Shown: one piece after another, positions 18,554 to 28,902 of the stretch | Numbering within the stretch: position 1 is the stretch's first letter | How the letters are laid out: every line of letters begins with the position of its first letter | NCBI GenBank assembly: GCA_017938405.1 | Contig: JAGBBP010000021.1 | Coordinates: 1 to 64,000 of the forward strand | Direction of reading: 5' to 3' | Source of the DNA: Lachnospiraceae bacterium | Lineage (GTDB): Bacteria > Bacillota > Clostridia > Lachnospirales > Lachnospiraceae | DNA: 64,000 nucleotides | Translations under genes and position numbers: made by a program | Notes under the pieces: model-generated | The model's database searches: none | What the model saw: the letters and a program-made list of their open reading frames with translations, nothing else | Told to the model about the DNA's origin: nothing

Positions 18554-18587
18554 ATAAAGATAACTGCCACCGGGTAGTGAATGCGAA

Positions 18588-18644
18588 GCATTCGTAGCAC
18601 ATCGTTAGGTCTTAGAAGATGTGTCTGCGGATGCTTTTATTTTT
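18588..18644 (+). terminator. Long hairpin terminator with a competing upstream hairpin
   Basis: GCATTCGTAGCACATC (18588-18603) pairs with GATGTG (18618-18623) and CTGCGGATGC (18625-18634), some G-U pairs and one bulge, then TTTTATTTTT. The first six bases also complete a second perfect hairpin, GAATGC-GAA-GCATTC (18579-18593), which would exclude the base of the terminator stem. Confidence 0.75.
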
Positions 18645-18684
18645 GGCGGCAGATATGATAAGATAGAGAGAAGGAGAATGTGAT

Positions 18685-19371
18685 ATGAAAAAACTGACGA
18701 CCTATTTTACTAAAACCGAACTTATTCTCTGGTTCGGTTCTATGACCCTAATATTGACGGCTTTTTGCCTGTTTGACAGAGAAAGTTACCTGACGCTGAT
18801 TGCGTCATTGATTGGCGTAACTTCCCTGATTTTTGCGGCAAAGGGGAATCCGGTGTCTCAGGCACTGATGATTGTATTCAGCATTTTGTACGGGATTATC
18901 TCGTTTTCTTTTGCGTATTATGGGGAAATGATAACGTATCTGGGGATGACCCTGCCGATGTCGGTGGTTGCGCTGGTGGCGTGGCTTAGACATCCGTATG
19001 AAGGAAAGAAGGCAGAGGTGCAGGTGAATCACATTGGGAAAAAAGATATGGTATGGGCGGTGCTGTTGACCGTAGTGGTGACAGTGGTGTTTTACTTCCT
19101 ATTGGAGGCTTTTCATACCGCGAATTTATTACCGAGTACCGTATCCGTGACCACGAGTTTCCTGGCGGTATTTCTGACCTTTCGTCGCAGTCCATATTAC
19201 GCTTTGGCCTATGCCGCAAATGATATTGTGCTGATTGTGCTTTGGGTGCTTGCCAGCATGGAGGATATTCACTATGTGTCGGTGGTAGTTTGTTTTGTGG
19301 TGTTCTTTGCAAATGATATGTACGGGTTTATCAGCTGGCGGCGGATGGCGAAACGACAGAGGGTATCGTAA
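18685..19371 (+). CDS. pnuC: PnuC-type nicotinamide riboside transporter
   Basis: 228 residues with seven to eight hydrophobic segments. The first part has WFGSMTLILTAF and LIGVTSLIFAAKGNP, the second SFLAVFLTFRRSPYYALAYAANDIVLIVLW and VVVCFVVFFANDMYGFISW, where the W/ND/YG pattern and the late NDxYG are characteristic of PnuC. It imports nicotinamide riboside for NAD synthesis in the cytoplasmic membrane. It stands alone; NadR or other NAD genes are not adjacent. A terminator/anti-terminator-like arrangement lies immediately upstream. Confidence 0.85.
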   Translation: MKKLTTYFTKTELILWFGSMTLILTAFCLFDRESYLTLIASLIGVTSLIFAAKGNPVSQALMIVFSILYGIISFSFAYYGEMITYLGMTLPMSVVALVAWLRHPYEGKKAEVQVNHIGKKDMVWAVLLTVVVTVVFYFLLEAFHTANLLPSTVSVTTSFLAVFLTFRRSPYYALAYAANDIVLIVLWVLASMEDIHYVSVVVCFVVFFANDMYGFISWRRMAKRQRVS

Positions 19372-19397
19372 CCGGATGTAAAAAATATTGAGTTTCT

Positions 19398-19424
19398 TGT
19401 AACGAATTGCTAAAAAATCGGATT
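19398..19424 (+). promoter_or_regulatory. Possible ECF-type autoregulatory promoter
   Basis: TGTAAC (19398-19403), 15 nt, CGGATT (19419-19424) upstream of the ECF sigma gene. The AAC in the -35 and CG at the -10 recall ECF promoters; there is no sigma-A pair nearby. Confidence 0.35.
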
Positions 19425-19454
19425 AACATAGTAGAACACACAAAGGAGGAGACG

Positions 19455-19931
19455 ATGGAAGAACTGTATAAACAAAATGCAAAGATAGTCTATCATTTCC
19501 TCTATACCAGGTGTAAGGATGAAGCTTTGGCGGAGGAGTTGTTGCAGGACACGTTTTTAAAGGCCTTTGAGTCCTTGGAGCGGTTTGACGGAAGCTGTAA
19601 GATTTCCACCTGGTTGTGCCAGATTGCAAAGCATTTGTTGTATCAGCATTGGGACAAGGAAAAGAAAGCGTCCTTTGCGGAACTGACAGAAGCGGTGCCG
19701 ACAAAGTCCGATACGGAACAGCAGGTGTTGTGTCGGATAGAACTGGCAGAGGTGCTTCATGTGTTGGAACAGATGCCACAGGATGTGGCGCAGGTGGTAA
19801 AGCTTCGAACCATGAGTGAGTTGTCCTTTAAAGAAATCGGAACGATGTTAGGAAAAAGTGAAAACTGGGCGCGGGTCACGTTCTTCCGCGCAAAGAAGCA
19901 ATTGTTACAGGAGGTGCGATATGAAGATTGA
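19455..19931 (+). CDS. ECF-type RNA polymerase sigma factor
   Basis: 158 residues, with region 2 (DEALAEELLQDTFLKAFESL and KISTWLCQIAKHLLY) and region 4 (LEQMPQDVAQVVKLRTMSELSFKEIG, ARVTFFRAKKQL). The ATG at 19455 follows AAAGGAGG; the upstream in-frame start at 19407 has none. Its stop lies inside the next gene, a zinc-finger anti-sigma factor, and this translational coupling marks the pair as a sensor unit. The stimulus and regulon are unknown. Confidence 0.9.
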   Translation: MEELYKQNAKIVYHFLYTRCKDEALAEELLQDTFLKAFESLERFDGSCKISTWLCQIAKHLLYQHWDKEKKASFAELTEAVPTKSDTEQQVLCRIELAEVLHVLEQMPQDVAQVVKLRTMSELSFKEIGTMLGKSENWARVTFFRAKKQLLQEVRYED

Positions 19932-20718
19932 TTGCGGGATTGTGCAGGATTTGATTCCTTCTTATGCAGATAAGGTATGTTCGGAGTCTTCCAAGCAGTG
20001 CGTGGAGGAGCATATAAAGGAATGTAAGGCGTGCCGGGCATATTTGGAAGAGTGCCTGTCGGTGGAACTTTCGGGAGCGGCCTTGGAAGAAAAACAACTG
20101 GACGGACTGCGGAAGGTGAAGAAAAAGATAAAGCTCCAAAATATGTTCAGTTATGCACTTTTGCTGATTGTAATTGGGTTTGCAACATACTTCTTTACCA
20201 CGAATATCGGAGCAATCGGTGTGCGGTGGTATTACGGACTCTATGCGGTAGCGGTAGCAGCAACTTTCGTGGTAACCATGCATGGAAAGGCAAATGTGAA
20301 GTATGAGAAAATCGAGAAGATAATGACGGGAATGTCTCTGGTGGCAATTGCGTATGCGTTGTTCTGGTATTGCTTTATTATGGGCTCTGTATCAAAGGGA
20401 AACGTACCGCTGGGACTGGAGATCGGTCAGGTGGGCGAGTTTTTGCACCTGCATACGGGAATTGCTCTTTCTGTGGAGCTTGCAGTGTTTGCGTATACCA
20501 TGGTGCGTTATCTGAAGTGGGACGTGGTATGCCGCGGAACGCTTCTAATCAGTCTGACCGGACTTTTTTTCATCCTTGCCCAGACGACGTTATTGGGAAG
20601 CTTGAGTGAATTAGAGACAAGTATGAGAAATTTCACAGAGGCTACGGTGGTAATCCTTGGTATGGGAATGGTATGCGGTTTAGTGTTGTGGGGAATCGGT
20701 AAAGTTCAAAGAAGGTAA
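19921..20718 (+). CDS. Membrane zinc-finger (HC2) anti-sigma factor
   Basis: 265 residues, starting 11 bases before the sigma stop behind GGAGGTG. The N-terminal 45 residues have the zinc-binding pattern C..H...CxxC (VCSESSKQCVEEHIKECKACRAY), the anti-sigma domain that holds ECF factors inactive. The rest has about six membrane helices (for example YALLLIVIGFATYFF) and a short tail, so the sensing part is a membrane bundle rather than a large outside domain. The partner is the ECF sigma factor it overlaps. Confidence 0.85.
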   Translation: MKIDCGIVQDLIPSYADKVCSESSKQCVEEHIKECKACRAYLEECLSVELSGAALEEKQLDGLRKVKKKIKLQNMFSYALLLIVIGFATYFFTTNIGAIGVRWYYGLYAVAVAATFVVTMHGKANVKYEKIEKIMTGMSLVAIAYALFWYCFIMGSVSKGNVPLGLEIGQVGEFLHLHTGIALSVELAVFAYTMVRYLKWDVVCRGTLLISLTGLFFILAQTTLLGSLSELETSMRNFTEATVVILGMGMVCGLVLWGIGKVQRR

Positions 20719-20726
20719 AAGATAAT

Positions 20727-20774
20727 AAAAGGAGTAACTGTTAAGTATGCGGCGCGAACAGTTACTCCTTTTGT
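20727..20774 (+). terminator. Terminator after the anti-sigma gene
   Basis: AAAAGGAGTAACTGTT (20727-20742) and AACAGTTACTCCTTTT (20757-20772) form a perfect 16-bp stem with a 14-nt loop; the stem ends in T and A runs, so it can work in both directions. Confidence 0.85.
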
Positions 20775-20865
20775 GCAAAACCGCAAGAAATGAGAAGACG
20801 CTTGTCAGATATAATAGTATACTGAAGTTATCGGACCGATACTACTTAGGAAAGGCGGTTTAAAT

Positions 20866-21753
20866 ATGAATAACTTACAGTTGATTGAACAGGTACTATA
20901 TTATATTGATGAACATATCAGTGAACCGATTACCTTTGAACATTTGGCAGAGAAGTTCGGGTATTCGGCATTTCATTTCCATAGGATATTTTCTACGGTG
21001 ACGGAGCAGACCATAACGGATTATATGAAGAAGCGCAGACTGACGTTGGCGCATATGCAGCTTTGTGAAACCGAGAAGAATGTTACCGAGATTGCGCTGG
21101 CAAACGGTTTTAACAGCATACAGTCCTTTAACAGAACCTTTAAGGATACCTTTGGAATGACGCCCTTGGAAGCACGAAAGAGGAAACCGAAGATTACATA
21201 TCGGAGTGTGGAAACCATTGTTACGGGGTATACAAAGCGTGTGTATATGGAGGGAGAGTTTTCGTTTGCGCCGCGTTTTGAGGAACGGGATGAATTTCTG
21301 TTGGTAGGATATCGCGGACATACCAGGGACGGATACGGTGTAATCGGTGAAGCGTGGTACAATTTGAAAAATAATATGGCAAGGATTGCACGAAAGAATC
21401 CGAATACCATGTATGGTTTTGAGGATTATATGGAGGAGTTTTCCTCTGATCCGCTTCAGTTTTATTATATGGCAGCGGTGGAAGCGGAACCGGATGCTGA
21501 AATACCGGAGGGAATGATAGTAAAGCAAATTCCGAAGGCGTTGTATGCGGTCTTTACCGTGAACGGAAATAACGGGAACGGAGAAATCGGGAAGGCGTTT
21601 CAATATATTTATGGAGTATGGCTTCCGCAGTCGGAGTATTGTTTGGATGAAAACTTTCTTGCGGATTTTGAATATTACGATGAACGGTGGGACTGCCAGT
21701 CGGGGGCAGCCCAGATGGAACTTTATATTCCGGTAAGAAGATTGGAGGAGTAG
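20866..21753 (+). CDS. AraC-family regulator with GyrI-like effector domain
   Basis: 295 residues. The N-terminal 105 residues hold two helix-turn-helix motifs (FEHLAEKFGYSAFHFHRIFS and VTEIALANGFNSIQSFNRTF, ending FGMTPLEARK). The rest is a GyrI/SOUL-type small-molecule binding domain with the YRG, EAW and YIPVR segments. Proteins of this build regulate drug- or stress-related genes and respond to hydrophobic ligands. The next gene, a GNAT enzyme, starts 2 bp later and is the likely target or partner. Confidence 0.85.
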   Translation: MNNLQLIEQVLYYIDEHISEPITFEHLAEKFGYSAFHFHRIFSTVTEQTITDYMKKRRLTLAHMQLCETEKNVTEIALANGFNSIQSFNRTFKDTFGMTPLEARKRKPKITYRSVETIVTGYTKRVYMEGEFSFAPRFEERDEFLLVGYRGHTRDGYGVIGEAWYNLKNNMARIARKNPNTMYGFEDYMEEFSSDPLQFYYMAAVEAEPDAEIPEGMIVKQIPKALYAVFTVNGNNGNGEIGKAFQYIYGVWLPQSEYCLDENFLADFEYYDERWDCQSGAAQMELYIPVRRLEE

Positions 21754-21755
21754 CA

Positions 21756-22325
21756 ATGGCCTTTTGTGATTTATTTAAAGAATTTCAGCCTATCCGTGTG
21801 GATGAGGATATTTATTTGCGACAGACAGATCCGAAAAAGGATGCCAGACCTTTTTGGGAAATCTATTATGATGAGGAGAATTTCAAATACTTCGGTTTGT
21901 ATAAAAGACCGGGAGATTGGAATGAGGAAAGAGAACTCAGAGTGCAGGAAAGCCGGCTCAAGGGCTTTAAAGGAAAACGGGAGTATACTTGGGTGGTTAC
22001 ATTAAAAGGGGAAACCATAGGACAGATTCAGCTGTTTAATTTCGGAAATCATAATACCTTGGCAGAAGTAGGATATTTTATAAAAAGAAAGTATTGGAAT
22101 CAGGGAATCAATACAAAGGTGTTAAAGGCGGTGTGCCGGTTCGGTTTTGAAGTGATGGGACTGGAACGGATTGAAGCCAATGCCCATGTAGATAATATCG
22201 GGTCCAACCGGACCTTGGTAAAAGCCGGCTTTACAAAGGAAGGCACCTTACGTCGCCGGTTTTGTTTGAATGATAGAAATGAAGACGGGAATATTTACTC
22301 TCTTTTGAGGGAAGATATTCTATAA
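21756..22325 (+). CDS. RimJ/RimL-type GNAT acetyltransferase
   Basis: 189 residues with IGQIQLFNFGNHNTLAEVGY (strands 4-5), FIKRKYWNQGINTKVLKAV (acetyl-CoA loop, with Q-G-I-N in place of the usual Q/R-G-x-G) and RIEANAHVDNIGSNRTLVKAGF, the RimJ/L signature. It could acetylate a protein N-terminus or an antibiotic or other amine. It follows the AraC gene by 2 bp behind GGAGGAG and belongs to the same transcript. Confidence 0.85.
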   Translation: MAFCDLFKEFQPIRVDEDIYLRQTDPKKDARPFWEIYYDEENFKYFGLYKRPGDWNEERELRVQESRLKGFKGKREYTWVVTLKGETIGQIQLFNFGNHNTLAEVGYFIKRKYWNQGINTKVLKAVCRFGFEVMGLERIEANAHVDNIGSNRTLVKAGFTKEGTLRRRFCLNDRNEDGNIYSLLREDIL

Positions 22326-22361
22326 AGAAGAGTCGCAGTGAATTAAGAAGGAGTAGTTACA

Positions 22362-22697
22362 ATGCAACCATCCACATTTGAACTTATCTATGATATAGTA
22401 AAACAAATCCCAAAAGGCACTGTCGCCACCTACGGTCAAGTGGCTGCCCTTGCGGGCAACAAGCGCTGGGCGCGGGTGGTAGGTTATGCCCTTCACGCCA
22501 ATCTGGACCCGGAGCATATTCCGTGCCACAGAGTGGTGAACCGGGAAGGCGCGGTGTCGGAGGCCTTTGCGTTTGGAGGGGGGAATCGGCAGGTGGAACT
22601 TCTGCGGGAGGAAGGCGTGGAAGTTATAGATAAAAAGGTGGATTTAGAGAAGTATCAATGGAAGCGGATGACTATGGAGATGTTGGGGAAGGAATAA
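22362..22697 (+). CDS. Short MGMT-family DNA-alkyl repair protein
   Basis: 111 residues covering only the DNA-binding/active-site domain of O6-methylguanine-DNA methyltransferase: IPKGTVATYGQVAALAGN (recognition helix region with the Arg finger position AR), GYALHANLDPEHIPCHRVV with the catalytic Cys of the PCHRV motif, and the final G-G-x-x-R-Q region. Alkyltransferase-like (Atl) proteins have W in place of that Cys, so this short protein keeps the residue for direct alkyl transfer but lacks the N-terminal domain of Ada/Ogt. Confidence 0.85.
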   Translation: MQPSTFELIYDIVKQIPKGTVATYGQVAALAGNKRWARVVGYALHANLDPEHIPCHRVVNREGAVSEAFAFGGGNRQVELLREEGVEVIDKKVDLEKYQWKRMTMEMLGKE

Positions 22698-22734
22698 GAG
22701 AAAAGACACCACAAAAATATTTTCAAGATACCAC

Positions 22735-22763
22735 TTGACAAATGTTTCTTGTGGTGTTATTTT
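22735..22763 (+). promoter_or_regulatory. Promoter of the hrcA heat-shock operon
   Basis: TTGACA (22735-22740), 17 nt, TATTTT (22758-22763), immediately before the CIRCE operator. A perfect 9-bp inverted repeat, ACACCACAA (22706-22714) and TTGTGGTGT (22749-22757), brackets the -35. Confidence 0.7.
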
Positions 22764-22777
22764 ATAGACACAAGGTA

Positions 22778-22804
22778 TTAGCACTCTATCGAGTTGAGTG
22801 CTAA
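22778..22804 (+). promoter_or_regulatory. CIRCE operator (HrcA binding site)
   Basis: TTAGCACTC, nine bases, GAGTGCTAA: a perfect match to the CIRCE consensus. It lies between the promoter and hrcA, so HrcA should repress its own operon until heat or misfolded protein titrates GroEL. Confidence 0.97.
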
Positions 22805-22865
22805 CAAGAAAAGAAGGACACCGCGTAGCATGGAAACCAAGGAGAAGGGGAACAGGAGGGAACCG

Positions 22866-23894
22866 GTGGAATTAGACGAGAGAAAACTTAAGATTTTACA
22901 AGCGATTATCAAGAACTACCTTGAAACCGGTGAGCCGGTAGGCTCCCGTACCATTTCGAAGTTTACGGATTTGAATTTAAGCTCCGCTACCATTCGAAAT
23001 GAGATGTCCGATTTGGAAGAGTTAGGCTACATCGTACAGCCTCATACTTCCGCAGGCCGCATCCCTTCCGATAAAGGCTACCGCCTTTACGTGGATACCA
23101 TGATGCAGAGCCGGATGCAGGAAGTGGAGCAGATGTGGGACGCTCTGAATGATAAAGCAGATAAGATGGAAACCCTGCTTCAGCAGGTGGCAAAGCTGTT
23201 GGCGGTAAATACCAACTACGCAACACTGGTTACCGGGCCGCAGTACCGTAGCCGGAAAGTAAAGTTCATCCAGCTTACGGATGTGGATGAGACCCAGCTT
23301 TTAGCCGTTATCGTTTTGGAAGGTAACATCGTAAAGAACAAGATGCTTCCACTGGCGGCGGGTCTTGCAAAAGAAGACATCTTAAAATTAAATATCGTAT
23401 TAAACACCTATTTGACGGGTCTTGATATGTCCGAGATTAACCTTTCGGTCATTGCAAAGTTAAAGGAGCAGTCCGACGGCCTGGGGAATGTGATTACCGA
23501 ATTGTTGGATGCCATAGCGCAGGCCATCAGTGAGGAAGAGGATATTCCGATTTACACCAGCGGAGCAACGAATATTTTAAAGTATCCGGAGCTTTCCGAT
23601 CATCACGTGGCCAGCGATTTGCTTTATGAGTTGGAAGAAAAGAAATCTTTAACCGGTCTCTTAAACAATGAGAACAGTGAAGAGCACGGTATACAGGTTT
23701 ATATCGGTCAGGAGACCTCGGTAGAGTCCATGAAGGATTGCTCCGTGGTTACCGCTACTTATGAGATTGAGGAAGGTATTTACGGCCGTATCGGTATCGT
23801 AGGGCCGAAGCGTATGGATTACGAAAAGGTAGTAGGTACGCTCCAGACCTTAAAGACTCAGTTGGATGATATTTTTAAGAAAAATAAAGAGTAA
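22866..23894 (+). CDS. hrcA: Heat-inducible transcription repressor HrcA
   Basis: 342 residues from a GTG at 22866 that follows AGGAGG by 6 nt and gives the standard N-terminus (xELDERKLKILQAIIKNYLE). Earlier in-frame starts (22794, 22830) have poor ribosome binding sites. The winged helix shows TGEPVGSRT and LSSATIRNEMSDLEELGYI, and the GAF-like effector domain and dimer segment follow, ending in IGIVGPKRMDYEKV. It binds the CIRCE element at 22778-22804. Confidence 0.95.
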   Translation: MELDERKLKILQAIIKNYLETGEPVGSRTISKFTDLNLSSATIRNEMSDLEELGYIVQPHTSAGRIPSDKGYRLYVDTMMQSRMQEVEQMWDALNDKADKMETLLQQVAKLLAVNTNYATLVTGPQYRSRKVKFIQLTDVDETQLLAVIVLEGNIVKNKMLPLAAGLAKEDILKLNIVLNTYLTGLDMSEINLSVIAKLKEQSDGLGNVITELLDAIAQAISEEEDIPIYTSGATNILKYPELSDHHVASDLLYELEEKKSLTGLLNNENSEEHGIQVYIGQETSVESMKDCSVVTATYEIEEGIYGRIGIVGPKRMDYEKVVGTLQTLKTQLDDIFKKNKE

Positions 23895-23911
23895 CAAGAA
23901 AGGTGAGAAAG

Positions 23912-24535
23912 ATGGCAGAGCAGGAAGTGAAAAATCCGGACGAGACCATGGAAGAAGCGGTAGAGACAGCAGGCGAGACCATGGAAGCGCAGACGGAGAC
24001 AAATGCCGAAGAGAGTACGGATTCCGGGGAAACGAAAGAAGCGGATGCTTCCGAGACGAAGGAAGGAAAAGGCATCTTTAAGAAGAAGGAAAAGAAAGAC
24101 AAGAAAGACGAGCAGATTGCGGAACTGAACGATAAGGTACTTCGCCAGATGGCAGAGTTTGAGAATTTCAGAAAGCGTACCGAGAAGGAAAAGGCAATGA
24201 TGTTTGAAATCGGCGCCAAGAGTATTGTAGAAAAGATTCTTCCGGTGATCGATAATTTTGAACGGGGCCTTGCATCTGTTTCCGACGCGGAAAAGGAAAG
24301 TGCCTTTGTACAGGGCATCGAAAAGATTCACAAGCAGTTGCTTTCGGAGCTTGCGGAAGCGGGAGTTACCCCGATTGAAGCGGTAGGTCAGGAATTTAAC
24401 GCCGATTTTCATAATGCGGTTATGCACATAGATGATGAAAATTTCGGTGAGAATATGGTAGTAGAGGAATTCCAAAAGGGTTATATGTATAAGGATTCCG
24501 TGGTACGTCACAGTATGGTTAAGGTTGCAAACTAA
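23912..24535 (+). CDS. grpE: GrpE nucleotide exchange factor
   Basis: 207 residues. The N-terminal ~70 residues are very acidic and low-complexity. Then a long helix (ELNDKVLRQMAEFENFRKRT) and the head domain (GQEFNADFHNAVMHIDD, YKDSVVRHSMVKVAN) show the GrpE signature. It releases ADP from DnaK. Start chosen at ATG 23912 behind AAAGGTGAG. Confidence 0.95.
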   Translation: MAEQEVKNPDETMEEAVETAGETMEAQTETNAEESTDSGETKEADASETKEGKGIFKKKEKKDKKDEQIAELNDKVLRQMAEFENFRKRTEKEKAMMFEIGAKSIVEKILPVIDNFERGLASVSDAEKESAFVQGIEKIHKQLLSELAEAGVTPIEAVGQEFNADFHNAVMHIDDENFGENMVVEEFQKGYMYKDSVVRHSMVKVAN

Positions 24536-24554
24536 ACAAATATATATCTAATAG

Positions 24555-26438
<1,884 letters not shown>

Positions 26439-26506
26439 GCGAAAGCTTAGATTTTGAATAGTGGAGTAAGGGCAGAGAATGCGCCTATTCCGAGGATTAG
26501 AAAGAC

Positions 26507-26542
26507 TATGGCGCAGGGGTGTAGGTCCCCTGTGCCATAAAA
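26507..26542 (+). other. Hairpin in the dnaK-dnaJ gap
   Basis: TATGGCGCAGGGG (26507-26519) and CCCCTGTGCCATA (26527-26539) form a 13-bp stem with one G-U pair, without a T run. It may be an RNA-processing or stability element that sets the dnaK to dnaJ ratio. Confidence 0.5.
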
Positions 26543-26600
26543 GTGTTTTAAGGAAGACGCACCTTGTGGGTAAAAACGGTGTGAAACGGAGGAGTTTAAG

Positions 26601-27758
26601 ATGGCTGACAGTAAGCGGGACTACTATGAAGTCCTTGGTGTGTCAAAAACCGCCACGGACGATGAAATAAAGAAGGCGTACCGCCAGACGGCAAAGAAGT
26701 ATCATCCGGATATGAACCCGGGAGATAAGGAAGCGGAGGCAAAGTTTAAGGAGGCTTCCGAGGCTTACGCGATTTTAAGTGATGCGGAGAAAAGAAGACA
26801 GTACGACCAGTTCGGTCATGCGGCCTTTGAGCAGGGCGGCGGAGGCGGAGCCGGCGGTTTTGATTTCTCCGGTATGGATATGGGCGATATTTTCGGTGAT
26901 ATTTTCGGCGATTTGTTCGGTGGCGGCAGACGCAGCAGAGGCAATACCGGACCGCAAAAGGGTGCCAACGTACGTACCGGAATCCGGATTACCTTTAACG
27001 AGGCGGTGTTCGGTACCGAGAAGGAACTGGAATTGAATTTAAAGGAAAAGTGTGATACCTGTAAGGGAAGCGGTGCAAAGCCGGGTACCCAGAGTGAGAC
27101 TTGTGGCAAGTGTGGCGGTAAGGGACAGGTGGTATACACCCAGCAGTCCCTGTTCGGTATGGTACGTAATGTGCAGGCTTGTCCGGATTGTCGAGGTACC
27201 GGTAAGATTATTAAGGAAAAGTGTCCGGATTGCTACGGCAACGGTTATGTAACCAAGCGTAAGAAGATTCAGGTAACGGTTCCGGCCGGCATTGATAATG
27301 GCCAAAGTATCCGTATTCGCGGAAAAGGAGAACCGGGAGTAAACGGCGGAGAACAAGGGGATTTACTGGTTGAGGTAGCGGTAAGTTCTCATCCGATTTT
27401 CCAGCGTCAGGAGTACGATATTTATTCTACTGCGCCGATGTCCTTTACCCAGGCAGCCCTTGGCGGCGATGTACGTATCAGTACCGTAGACGGAGATGTA
27501 TTATATACGGTGAAGCCGGGTACCCAGACCGATACCAAGGTTCGTCTTCGCGGTAAGGGTGTTCCGACCCTTCGAAATAAAGAGGTGCGCGGTGACCACT
27601 ATGTAACGTTGGTAGTACAGGTACCGTCGAAGTTAACCTCCGAGCAGAAGGAGCTTCTGGAAAAGTACGCGGAAGTGTCCGGAGAACGTGGAGAGGACGG
27701 CGACAAGAGTGATAAGGGCGGAAACAAAAACAGTAAGAAAAAGTTTTTCGGAAAGTAA
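26601..27758 (+). CDS. dnaJ: Chaperone DnaJ (Hsp40)
   Basis: 385 residues. J domain with [11 protein letters not shown] (HPD), a Gly/Phe region ([20 protein letters not shown]), and four CxxCxGxG zinc repeats ([32 protein letters not shown]), then the substrate-binding beta domains. It stimulates DnaK. Last gene of the heat-shock operon; a hairpin terminator follows. Confidence 0.97.
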   Translation: MADSKRDYYEVLGVSKTATDDEIKKAYRQTAKKYHPDMNPGDKEAEAKFKEASEAYAILSDAEKRRQYDQFGHAAFEQGGGGGAGGFDFSGMDMGDIFGDIFGDLFGGGRRSRGNTGPQKGANVRTGIRITFNEAVFGTEKELELNLKEKCDTCKGSGAKPGTQSETCGKCGGKGQVVYTQQSLFGMVRNVQACPDCRGTGKIIKEKCPDCYGNGYVTKRKKIQVTVPAGIDNGQSIRIRGKGEPGVNGGEQGDLLVEVAVSSHPIFQRQEYDIYSTAPMSFTQAALGGDVRISTVDGDVLYTVKPGTQTDTKVRLRGKGVPTLRNKEVRGDHYVTLVVQVPSKLTSEQKELLEKYAEVSGERGEDGDKSDKGGNKNSKKKFFGK

Positions 27759-27769
27759 ATAAGGTAGAG

Positions 27770-27803
27770 AGGTAGGACTGCAAATCGGTAGCCCTACCTT
27801 TCT
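27770..27803 (+). terminator. Terminator after dnaJ
   Basis: AGGTAGG (27770-27776) and CCTACCT (27793-27799) with a short T run; moderate, so some read-through into prmA is likely. Confidence 0.5.
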
Positions 27804-27823
27804 GTGTGCATAAGGAGATAGTC

Positions 27824-28825
27824 ATGAAATGGATTAAAATGGAAATGAAGACAACCACGGAAGCAGTGGATTTGGTCAGCGTAATGCTTGCCGATTTGGG
27901 TGTGGAAGGAATCGAGATTTCGGATTTTGTACCGCTTTCCGAAGAGGACAAGCAGAAAATGTTTATTGACATTTTACCGGAACTTCCGGAGGATGACGGT
28001 AGTGCGACGGTAAGCTTTTATCTGGATACCGATACGGATATTGAAGCATTAAAGGCGAATATCGCAGTGGAACTTGCGGAACTTCGTCAGTTCATTGATG
28101 TGGGAAGCGGAGAACTTTCCGTGTCCGAGACGGAGGACAAAGACTGGATCAACAACTGGAAGGAGTTTTTTAAGCCCTTCCGTGTGGATGACAGCATCGT
28201 GATTAAGCCGACCTGGGAGACTTTGACGGAGAAAAAGGACGGTGACCTGGTGGTAGAAATCGATCCGGGGACTGCATTCGGGACCGGCGCCCACGAGACC
28301 ACAAAGCTTTGTATCTGGAACTTAAAGAAGTATTTAAAGAAGGGCGATTCCGTATTTGACGTGGGCTGTGGAAGCGGTATCTTATCCATTATTTCCATGC
28401 TGCTCGGCGCGGATTATGCCGCTGCGGTGGATATTGACCCGATTGCGGTAGGTGTAACTGCCGAGAATGCGGAAGTGAATAAGCTTACGGCTGCTGTATG
28501 CGAGAAGGACGAAAAGGGCCTTCCGGTATTTACGGGAAAGAGTGGTCTTATCGAGGTGTCCGACGGTAACGTCATCGGAGATGTGGCATTACGGGAAGCG
28601 GTCGGCCTTGCGAAATATGATATCGTTGTGGCAAACATCTTAGCGGATGTGATCATTCCGTTGTCCGGTGTGGCAAGAGAGTTTATGAAACCGGGGGCGC
28701 TGTTTATCAGTTCCGGTATCATTAACATGAAGCAGGAAGCGGTAGAAGCGGCACTTCGTGAGAACGGTTTTGAAATCGTGGAAGTGGTAACCCAGGGAGA
28801 CTGGGTATCTATTGTTGCAAAATAA
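27824..28825 (+). CDS. prmA: Ribosomal protein L11 methyltransferase
   Basis: 333 residues. The N-terminal domain binds L11; the SAM domain has FGTGAHETTKLC, VFDVGCGSGILSI and VDIDPIAV, and VVANILADVI is the PrmA-specific motif IV. It trimethylates L11. A segment around residue 225 (about 25 residues) is longer than in B. subtilis PrmA (311 residues). Position after dnaJ is the usual Firmicutes order. Confidence 0.94.
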   Translation: MKWIKMEMKTTTEAVDLVSVMLADLGVEGIEISDFVPLSEEDKQKMFIDILPELPEDDGSATVSFYLDTDTDIEALKANIAVELAELRQFIDVGSGELSVSETEDKDWINNWKEFFKPFRVDDSIVIKPTWETLTEKKDGDLVVEIDPGTAFGTGAHETTKLCIWNLKKYLKKGDSVFDVGCGSGILSIISMLLGADYAAAVDIDPIAVGVTAENAEVNKLTAAVCEKDEKGLPVFTGKSGLIEVSDGNVIGDVALREAVGLAKYDIVVANILADVIIPLSGVAREFMKPGALFISSGIINMKQEAVEAALRENGFEIVEVVTQGDWVSIVAK

Positions 28826-28902
28826 AGGAAGTGCCGGATTGTATCGGTGTTTGCACATGACCGGAGGAGTCGGGTGCGGCACCGAAGCAGAAAGGAAAGA
28901 CT

